DNA of 5,859 nt from Nitrosopumilales archaeon (lineage in GTDB: Archaea; Thermoproteota; Nitrososphaeria; Nitrososphaerales; Nitrosopumilaceae): positions 1 through 5,859 of the forward strand of contig JAEHKQ010000243.1 in assembly GCA_016838795.1 (NCBI GenBank). Reading direction: 5' to 3'. A program made the position numbers and the translations under genes. Shown piece after piece: positions 1-5,632 of this stretch (position 1 is its first letter; every line of letters begins with the position of its first letter). The notes beneath the pieces were generated by a model that saw nothing but the letters and a program-made list of their open reading frames with translations, had not been told where the DNA came from and searched no databases.

Positions 1-1680
1 CCATCATCGTTTTATCATTCGCTAATAATTTCTGTTATTATAACTTCATTAATTGTAATCACAACTGTTTTTGAATATCTTGAAGATGTTGACATAGTTT
101 TGGGTCTTATTTCTGTAATAGTAGTCTTGCTAGTAACTCAATATATTGACTCTCGTTTTATCAAAAACAAAGAATATTCAAAGTCATTACACATGTCACT
201 TTTTGGTAATGTATTGTGGTTGCTTACGATACTTGTTGGCTTACTATCAGTATCGATTTTTGCAAAACCCGAAACCTCCATCTTCTTCATTACAGAAGGA
301 ATGTTTATTTTTGCTAGCTTTAGAATTGGACTTTTTACAACAACCCTTGGGGTAAACCTCAGAAAGGCCTGGCTCATTTGTTTTCTTCAACCAATGGCAA
401 TGTTTTTTGTTTTAGTGCCTCAGAGTATGTGGTTACCTGCTCTAACAGATCCTGTTTCTTTGGCTTATGGTTCTGCATTTTTAGTAATTGCAACTGCCTG
501 GTCTGTTTTAACAGATAGAGCAGGTAGGCCCGGTTTAGACAGCACTCACAAAATCATTCAAGCATATCTTTCATCCATAAAAGGTAAGGATTTATCTGAA
601 GCAGAAGCAGTGATTGAAAACAGTTCAAAACCTTCCAACGTTTACACTTCTCAATTAAGATTCTTCTCAAATGACAAAAAAACTGACTTTAGACTAGTTT
701 TGCCTGATGTTCATCCAGGCCCATATCATCCTGTTGGCGGAAGCAATATTCCATACTTGATTTACAAAAAAATGAATTCCTCAGCCATGATAATGCATAG
801 TGTGTCAGATCATTCTCTCAATCTACCTTCGCAACAACAAGTTGAGAATTATCTAAATAGCATTTCTGAAAGTACTGTTTCTCAAGAGGGATTAACTTGT
901 ACACAACCTGTTGTTGTTCAAATAAACAAGGCTAGAGCAATAGGATTATTGTTTGATAAAAATGCAATTTTGTTCTTATCTCTGTCTCCACATGGCATGG
1001 AAGACCTTCCAAATTATATCAGAAAAGAAATTGAACAATTTTCCAAAAATCGTTCATTTGAAAGAGTAATGATAGTTGATGCTCACAACGCTATGGGGAA
1101 AGAAATTTCCAAAGTTGATTCGGATGATTTACTTAAAGCTGCAAAGTCATGTTTGGATTCTTTGATAACAAAAAAACCTTACCCTCTTGAATTTGGTTAT
1201 GCCAATTCTAATGAACTGAATTTGAATACCCCTGACCTCGCATTAGGTGGAATAGGTATTTTGTGTTTAAAAATTAATGGTGAAAAATATTTTCTTGGTT
1301 GGGCAGATTCCAACAATATGGAAAATGGAATAAGAGAGGTTGTTGTAAACCACTTTACAAAAAATGGGTATAACTTGTTAGAAATATGTACATCTGATAC
1401 GCATTACGCTCAAACAAAAGTAAGAACAAAAATAGGCTATTACCCGTTTGGAATAATTGCAAAGTCAAAAGATGTAGCAGACTGGTATCTGAATATTGCA
1501 AAAAAAGCAGATGCTACCATTAAGCCAGCAAAATTTGAAATTTTGGAAAAAGAAACTGAAGTAAAAATCATGGGACCAAAAATCTTTGAAGATTTTTCCA
1601 AAGCTCTTGACAATTCTATGAAAATTACTAAGGTATTTGTTATTGGAACTGTCATTTTATTTCTAATTAGTATGATTTGA
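1..1680 (+). CDS. DUF2070-family multi-pass membrane protein, 5' end outside window
   Basis: The frame is open from base 1, so the true start lies upstream; the TTG at 100 is not a credible start because hydrophobic sequence continues before it. Seen: hydrophobic helices at window codons about 8-24, 33-49, 70-88, 93-113, 123-139 and 152-170, then a soluble domain of about 370 residues, then one helix at the extreme C-terminus (codons 542-559). The soluble part carries His/Asp motifs: DVHPGPYHPVGG (Asp codon 236, His 238), HSVSDHS (266-272), LSPHG (His 331), DAHNAMGKE (Asp 360, His 362) and SDTHY (Asp 466, His 468). From memory of the family, DUF2070 proteins are about 600 residues long and have been likened to neutral ceramidase-type hydrolases. 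The HPGP and DAHN motifs suit a metal-dependent hydrolase, but the reaction and substrate are unknown. The gene runs 14 bp into the convergent nuclease gene. I am fairly sure of the family and unsure of the function. Confidence 0.85.
   Translation, partial: PSSFYHSLIISVIITSLIVITTVFEYLEDVDIVLGLISVIVVLLVTQYIDSRFIKNKEYSKSLHMSLFGNVLWLLTILVGLLSVSIFAKPETSIFFITEGMFIFASFRIGLFTTTLGVNLRKAWLICFLQPMAMFFVLVPQSMWLPALTDPVSLAYGSAFLVIATAWSVLTDRAGRPGLDSTHKIIQAYLSSIKGKDLSEAEAVIENSSKPSNVYTSQLRFFSNDKKTDFRLVLPDVHPGPYHPVGGSNIPYLIYKKMNSSAMIMHSVSDHSLNLPSQQQVENYLNSISESTVSQEGLTCTQPVVVQINKARAIGLLFDKNAILFLSLSPHGMEDLPNYIRKEIEQFSKNRSFERVMIVDAHNAMGKEISKVDSDDLLKAAKSCLDSLITKKPYPLEFGYANSNELNLNTPDLALGGIGILCLKINGEKYFLGWADSNNMENGIREVVVNHFTKNGYNLLEICTSDTHYAQTKVRTKIGYYPFGIIAKSKDVADWYLNIAKKADATIKPAKFEILEKETEVKIMGPKIFEDFSKALDNSMKITKVFVIGTVILFLISMI
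1545..1583 (-). terminator. candidate T-tract terminator for the nuclease transcript
   Basis: Three A5 tracts on the + strand (1547-1551, 1563-1567, 1578-1582) give three U5 tracts in a transcript leaving the nuclease gene. They lie about 85-120 bases past its stop codon, inside the 3' end of the DUF2070 gene. Archaeal termination commonly uses clustered U-tracts without a hairpin. In AT-rich DNA such clusters also arise by chance, so this is tentative. Confidence 0.25.
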
Positions 1681-2299
1681 TCGTTTCCATTTTATCGAGA
1701 TTTCCATAAAATTCATCAATAAAAGATGAAAACTGAAAAATAGGTACGATTGGAACCTTGTAAATGAAATCAAGTTTGTCTTGATATAATGTTACAATAA
1801 CAGGAATAGCTAACGCATTTTCTGTTTGAGAAACATAATGCTTTGTTCGTTCTATTTGCTTTTTTACAGTATTATTCAATGTTGAAGAACTGTATCTTTT
1901 CCAATGTTTGCAGTCAATTAAGATAGCAACTCCCAACTTTATGCCTACAACATCAATTTCCATTCTTGGATTTTTTAGAAACAGATTATTTATTGTTGCA
2001 AAATCTTTTGATTCTAGCACTTCAGCTACCAAACTTTCAAAATCCCTCCAACTCAAATGAGTAGAAATTTCCTCAATTAATGCACCTTTCTGTAAAGCCA
2101 AAAGAGCATGCTTTAGTTTATCACTAGAATTAAAATTAAATAAATTATCTTGTTTTACACCAATTCCATTTTCTACTAATTCATCAAGAATTTTCTTTGC
2201 AGTTGATAGTTCAATTTTGGTTGCTATGGAATAATCTTTAACCGAAACACCGCCTGGGATTATCCCATCGATCCCTTGTATGAAAAACTTGAGATGCAT
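1667..2299 (-). CDS. winged-helix / PD-(D/E)XK (Mrr-like) nuclease
   Basis: A 210-residue protein with two parts. Residues 1-60 resemble a winged helix-turn-helix, with a helical segment STAKKILDELVENG followed by a short beta wing. Residues 80-190 resemble the Mrr/RecB-like restriction-endonuclease fold: a helix LSWRDFESLVAEVLE (Glu88), then MEIDVVGIK (Asp116), then AILIDCKHWKR (Asp129-x-Lys131), then a helix with KKQIERT. Glu, Asp and D-x-K in this order are the expected metal-binding and catalytic set, so the site looks intact. The family is known for cutting or processing DNA. Here a DNA-binding domain plus nuclease suggests a repair or restriction-type role, which is inference. No specificity subunit or DNA methyltransferase is adjacent. 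The ATG at 2299 has a TATA-like box 25 nt upstream and no clear Shine-Dalgarno, so a leaderless mRNA is likely. Its stop lies inside the convergent DUF2070 gene. Confidence 0.8.
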   Translation of the reverse strand: MHLKFFIQGIDGIIPGGVSVKDYSIATKIELSTAKKILDELVENGIGVKQDNLFNFNSSDKLKHALLALQKGALIEEISTHLSWRDFESLVAEVLESKDFATINNLFLKNPRMEIDVVGIKLGVAILIDCKHWKRYSSSTLNNTVKKQIERTKHYVSQTENALAIPVIVTLYQDKLDFIYKVPIVPIFQFSSFIDEFYGNLDKMETIKSY

Positions 2300-2317
2300 T
2301 ATAATGATTTTTTCTAT

Positions 2318-2329
2318 TTTTATTTTAAG
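2318..2329 (-). promoter_or_regulatory. TATA-like box of the nuclease gene
   Basis: Read on the minus strand this is CTTAAAATAAAA, centred about 25 nt before the ATG at 2299. That spacing puts the transcription start at or next to the start codon, the usual archaeal leaderless layout. No Shine-Dalgarno sequence is visible between it and the ATG. Confidence 0.55.
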
Positions 2330-2362
2330 TCTTGTACAAAATCATATCCAGTAGATAAAAGA

Positions 2363-2374
2363 CATTTAATTATA
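2363..2374 (+). promoter_or_regulatory. TATA-like box of the substrate-binding protein gene
   Basis: CATTTAATTATA is centred about 26 nt upstream of the ATG at 2395, again predicting a leaderless transcript. With the minus-strand box at 2318-2329 it makes the 95-bp gap 2300-2394 a compact divergent promoter region. Nothing else convincing lies in that gap except the short palindrome at 2332-2339. Confidence 0.6.
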
Positions 2375-2394
2375 TCTGAATGTAAACGCATGTC

Positions 2395-4872
2395 ATGAAA
2401 CTATTGCTAGTCTGCTTACTAGCAATTCTAGTGAGCATTTCCAATATTGGATTCGTTTTTGCAGAAAAGGGTTCTATTGTTAATGAAATTATATTCATCC
2501 AGTATTTGGATGAAAACACTGCATTGGAAGAAGTAAGAAATGGAAATTTGGATATGTATTACTATAGAATATCTTCAGATAGAATTGAGAGTTCGTCATC
2601 TAGGGAAGGACTTAAGGTTTTTGATTCTACTGGAGGTTCATATAGCATACTTGTTAATCCTGCAGAATCTGAAAAATTTAACCTATTTTCAATCAAAGAA
2701 ATTAGATTTGCATTAAACTATCTTGTAGACAGGAAATTAATCGTTAATGAATTAATGGGTGGCTTTGGCGCAGAAATGATTTCATATTATAGTCCTTATG
2801 ACCCAGAATACCTTTCTATATTAAACCAACTTGAGTCTTTTCATTTTCGATACAATCCAACTTTGGCTGAAAAAATGATTTCAGACGCACTTGATGAGTA
2901 TGGAGCTACAAAAAATAATGATTTGTGGGCAATTAATGATGAGCCAATTGAAATTACAATTTTCATAAGAAGTGATGACCCTGTAAGAAAATCTATTGGT
3001 GAGATATTATCCTCTGAACTCGAAAAGATTGGATTTGTTGTAAAGAAAGACTTTGGAGATTTAAACAAGGCATTTGTTGTTGTCTATGGCTCTAACCCAG
3101 CTGATCTAAAATGGCAAATTTACACGGAAGGATGGGGACGCTCTGCATTTGTAAGATATGATTCGGTAGGATTGGGGCAAATGTATTCTCCATGGTTTTC
3201 AAGCATGCCTGGCTTTAATGACCCATCATATTGGAATTACAAGAATGAATATCTTGATTCACTTACCCAGAGAATCTATACTGGTGATTTTAGTTCTGCA
3301 CAAGAAAGAACTGAACTGATACAACAGGCTATTTTAGAAGGAGTAAGTGAATCTGTAAGAATATTTCTTGCAAGTAAGATAGATCAGTATGTTGTAAATG
3401 AAAAAATTGATGGTGTAATTAATGACTTTGGTGCAGGAGTTCCTACCAGATTCACTCCAATTAATGTACGAAGTGATTCAGAAACCCTTGTAATTGGTGT
3501 CAAACAAATCTATCAAGGTGCATGGAACCCAATAATGGGTTTAAGTGATACCTATAGTAGGCAAATTTGGGGCGTTATTTCTGATCCTGGAGTTTTCAAG
3601 CACCCATACACTGGAATGACGTTTCCCGTTAGAACAACTTGGATTGTTGAAACAGAATGGCCAGATGCAAAAATAGATTTGCCTGGTGATGCGATAATCT
3701 GGGATCCAGTAGAACATACTTGGGTAAATGTAGATCCTGGGACACAATCTCGCAGTAAAGTGACATTTGATCTTTCCTTTAGCAACTGGCATCATGGTAA
3801 AAGAATGGATATGAATGATATTCTACAATCCCTCTATTTCACAATTGAATGGGGTTCTGAACCACAAGAAGATGATAAAACATTTGATACTGAATATACA
3901 CCAAGAACCATTCAAGTTGTTAATACTCTGATTGGTGTTAAACCAATTGATGAAGATACTATTGAAGTTTATGTTGATTATTGGCATTTCGATGAATCTG
4001 AAATTGCAGATTGGGCATCAATGTGGAGTGTTATGCCATGGGAAATAATTTCTGCAATGGAGCAAGCAGTGATTGACGGCAAAGTTGCTTTTTCACGTTC
4101 AGGCGCAACAAGTAAGAATGTAAACTGGCTTTCATTAATTGTACCAAATGATGCCAAAATTATTCAAGAATATCTTTCAGAGTTCAAACAATCTGGCCAT
4201 ATTCCTATGTCTTTGAAAAGCTTTGGTGATGTTCCTCTCTACTTTGATTCCAGATACGATGCTTCAATTAATTGGATAAACGAAAATAATCATGCTGTTA
4301 TAAGCAATGGTCCATTTTTGCTTGATAGTTACTCACCAGAAGCACGAACAATAACCATCAGCGCTTTTGCTGATCAATCATATCCTATCACAGCTGGTGC
4401 TTGGTCTAAATTTGAAGATGTACAATTTCCACGAATTGTAAATGTGGATATGCCCAACATAGTGGTGAAAGATGAAACATTATCAATCACAGTAATGACT
4501 GAAGATTCTACCAGATTACAATACTTTTTTATAAATTCAGAAGGTTTGACGGTAGCAACAGGAATTGAGAAGGTTGATGAAAATCCGACCGTTTTGAATT
4601 TGTCCAAAGAAACAACCAACCAACTACTGGTCGGTGCTAACGATCTTAAGATTTTTGCAATTTCAGATTCTGTGTTGAGGCCAGATATTTTTAGAACTAG
4701 TTTTTTAGTAGTTGAGAATCAAGGCCAAGAATTACCTTCAACAACAATATCAGAACCAAAAAATACCTCTGTGCAATCTAACAATGGCTACATCATAATT
4801 ATTGGCGGATTAATTATTTTAGGAATAGTTCTGTACGTAAAATACAAACATTCTACGCGAGTTAAAGTTTGA
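2395..4872 (+). CDS. family-5 ABC substrate-binding protein, permuted halves, C-terminal anchor
   Basis: An 825-residue exported protein that should bind peptides or a similar solute outside the cell for an ABC importer. Residues 1-23 are a signal peptide (charged MK, hydrophobic core, cleavage after VFA). Residues 31-345 match the second half of OppA/DppA proteins: NEIIFIQYL, the ALEEVRNGNLDM element, IKEIRFALNYLVDRKLIV (99-116; compare VRxALxxxxDRxxIV), LAEKMISDAL, and ERTELIQQAIL. Residues 364-680 match the first half: TLVIGVKQIYQGAWNP, KVTFDLSFSNWHHGK (455-469), MDMNDILQSLYF, the IDEDTIEVYV strand, and ISNGPFLLDSYSPEARTI (636-653). About 685-773 looks like a beta-sandwich module; 774-798 is a Ser/Thr/Asn-rich linker; 799-815 is a transmembrane helix followed by a basic tail. 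Usual family length is 500-600 residues. No permease or ATPase genes flank it. The ATG at 2395 is supported by both the signal peptide and the TATA-like box. The ligand is unknown. Confidence 0.88.
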   Translation: MKLLLVCLLAILVSISNIGFVFAEKGSIVNEIIFIQYLDENTALEEVRNGNLDMYYYRISSDRIESSSSREGLKVFDSTGGSYSILVNPAESEKFNLFSIKEIRFALNYLVDRKLIVNELMGGFGAEMISYYSPYDPEYLSILNQLESFHFRYNPTLAEKMISDALDEYGATKNNDLWAINDEPIEITIFIRSDDPVRKSIGEILSSELEKIGFVVKKDFGDLNKAFVVVYGSNPADLKWQIYTEGWGRSAFVRYDSVGLGQMYSPWFSSMPGFNDPSYWNYKNEYLDSLTQRIYTGDFSSAQERTELIQQAILEGVSESVRIFLASKIDQYVVNEKIDGVINDFGAGVPTRFTPINVRSDSETLVIGVKQIYQGAWNPIMGLSDTYSRQIWGVISDPGVFKHPYTGMTFPVRTTWIVETEWPDAKIDLPGDAIIWDPVEHTWVNVDPGTQSRSKVTFDLSFSNWHHGKRMDMNDILQSLYFTIEWGSEPQEDDKTFDTEYTPRTIQVVNTLIGVKPIDEDTIEVYVDYWHFDESEIADWASMWSVMPWEIISAMEQAVIDGKVAFSRSGATSKNVNWLSLIVPNDAKIIQEYLSEFKQSGHIPMSLKSFGDVPLYFDSRYDASINWINENNHAVISNGPFLLDSYSPEARTITISAFADQSYPITAGAWSKFEDVQFPRIVNVDMPNIVVKDETLSITVMTEDSTRLQYFFINSEGLTVATGIEKVDENPTVLNLSKETTNQLLVGANDLKIFAISDSVLRPDIFRTSFLVVENQGQELPSTTISEPKNTSVQSNNGYIIIIGGLIILGIVLYVKYKHSTRVKV

Positions 4873-4875
4873 AAA

Positions 4876-5496
4876 TCATTTTGCGCCAATAATGAATAGA
4901 GTCCCAAATTCTCTTTTCCACTTTTTTCTATTTTTTGGGTCTTTAACTTGTCTAGTTTTAGTTTTGAAACCTACATCTTTGAATAATTTTATCCATTCTG
5001 ACTTTGAACGTAAATGCATTGGGACCTTCATTTGTTTTGACCATCTTACCGTTGCCTTGTTGTCCTTGTAAAAATCTGTGCCGCAGAAAAATTTACCACT
5101 TGGTTTCAAAAGTTTAAAGATCTTGGCTAATGCTTTTTCTAATGACTCAGAATAATAAAGGGACTCCATGGAGAAAATGAAATCAAACTTTCCTTTGTAG
5201 TTCCAACTTTCAATGTCTGATTGTATGTAATATTCTTTTACAGTTTTTTTCTTTGAAATAGCATTTTTTATCATAAATTTACTTTTATCTATCCCAACTG
5301 CCTTTTTGCAAGTCTTAATTTTAGAAATTTTTCTTACTAGCCAACCATTACCACATCCAATATCAAGGAATGAAAAGTCTTTATCAAATGAGATGGATTC
5401 TAAAAACTTTGAAACAGCTTTTGTATGTTCGCGCTCCATTAACTCATCTCTTCCAATTTTTGCCCATTTGTCAAACGTTTTCTTTACAACATCCAT
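4876..5496 (-). CDS. class I SAM-dependent methyltransferase
   Basis: A 206-residue soluble protein with the Rossmann-like methyltransferase order: motif I FLDIGCGNGWLVRKI (residues 43-57, SAM-binding glycine loop 45-51), an acidic end of strand two at KAVGID (Asp70), SDIESW (Asp94), motif IV KFDFIFSMESLYY (103-115), and LLKPSGKFF (129-137) before the last strands. It resembles the Methyltransf_11/UbiE-like group, which methylates small molecules, lipids or proteins. It lacks the DPPY/NPPY motif of DNA N-methyltransferases, so it is not an obvious partner of the nearby nuclease. The substrate cannot be told from sequence. I chose the ATG at 5496 because AGGTGA lies 10 nt upstream; the longer frame to 5565 would need a TTG start. 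The C-terminus is rich in Lys/Arg (186-195). It ends 3 bp from the convergent binding-protein gene. Confidence 0.85.
   Translation of the reverse strand: MDVVKKTFDKWAKIGRDELMEREHTKAVSKFLESISFDKDFSFLDIGCGNGWLVRKISKIKTCKKAVGIDKSKFMIKNAISKKKTVKEYYIQSDIESWNYKGKFDFIFSMESLYYSESLEKALAKIFKLLKPSGKFFCGTDFYKDNKATVRWSKQMKVPMHLRSKSEWIKLFKDVGFKTKTRQVKDPKNRKKWKREFGTLFIIGAK
4914..4936 (+). terminator. T-tract terminator candidate for the binding-protein transcript
   Basis: T4 (4914-4917), T6 (4922-4927) and T6 (4931-4936) lie 42-64 bases past the binding-protein stop, with no obvious hairpin, as expected for intrinsic archaeal termination at U-tracts. They sit inside the 3' end of the convergent methyltransferase gene, where they are the complement of a run of Lys, Asn and Arg codons. 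Since only 3 bp separate the two stops, each transcript must end inside the other gene. Confidence 0.45.
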
Positions 5497-5506
5497 AGAA
5501 AATTTC

Positions 5507-5512
5507 TCACCT
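5507..5512 (-). promoter_or_regulatory. Shine-Dalgarno site of the methyltransferase
   Basis: Read on the minus strand this is AGGTGA, complementary to the TCACCT near the 3' end of archaeal 16S rRNA, with 10 nt before the ATG at 5496. It decides the start choice and implies a leadered mRNA, unlike the other starts in the window. Confidence 0.6.
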
Positions 5513-5543
5513 AGATGGCAGTATTCTGATCTCTGTTTATAGC

Positions 5544-5553
5544 TAATTTTATG
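5544..5553 (-). promoter_or_regulatory. TATA-like box of the methyltransferase gene
   Basis: On the minus strand CATAAAATTA is centred about 52 nt before the ATG at 5496. It would place transcription start near 5522 and leave a leader of about 25 nt that includes AGGTGA. A second candidate, CTATAAAC at 5535-5542, would start transcription near 5512 and barely keep that site. I prefer the first. Confidence 0.4.
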
Positions 5554-5603
5554 ATTAGAATACAAGGTAGTTTATAGCATTTTCTGATAATTTCTACCTG
5601 AAC

Positions 5604-5610
5604 GTTAAAT
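5604..5610 (+). promoter_or_regulatory. TATA-like box of the secreted-protein gene
   Basis: GTTAAAT is centred 26 nt upstream of the GTG at 5633, matching the leaderless spacing seen for the other promoters. It lies in the 136-bp divergent gap 5497-5632 shared with the methyltransferase promoter; I see no other gene or RNA in that gap. Confidence 0.5.
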
Positions 5611-5632
5611 TCATTTTTTCCTGGAAACCTTT

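Noticed and set aside
100..102. TTG at 100 as the start of the DUF2070 protein
   Set aside because: The same frame is open to base 1 and encodes another hydrophobic helix just before it, so the gene simply enters the window from the left.
3541..3795. Minus-strand open frames inside the binding-protein gene (also 2841-3068 and 4374-4619)
   Set aside because: They are antisense to a strongly supported gene, have no family resemblance and no promoter or ribosome site of their own.
2395..4872. Fusion of two complete substrate-binding proteins or tandem duplication
   Set aside because: Each diagnostic element of the family is found once; the halves match different parts of one binding protein, which fits permutation rather than duplication.
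1667..5496. Nuclease plus methyltransferase as a restriction-modification system
   Set aside because: The genes are separated by an unrelated gene with its own promoter, and the methyltransferase lacks the DPPY/NPPY-type motif of DNA amino-methyltransferases or the PCQ motif of cytosine C5 enzymes.
5306..5542. Plus-strand frame antisense to the methyltransferase, and the minus frame at 5511-5705
   Set aside because: Both overlap well-supported genes and promoters and show no recognisable protein features.
5543..5558. Inverted repeat CTAAT-N6-ATTAG upstream of the methyltransferase
   Set aside because: Arms are only 5 bp in AT-rich DNA and overlap the presumed TATA-like box; not distinguishable from chance.
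5497..5565. A longer methyltransferase starting at 5565 (23 extra residues)
   Set aside because: It would need a TTG codon; the extra residues do not resemble methyltransferase sequence, and the ATG at 5496 has AGGTGA at good spacing. The likely promoter also lies inside this stretch.
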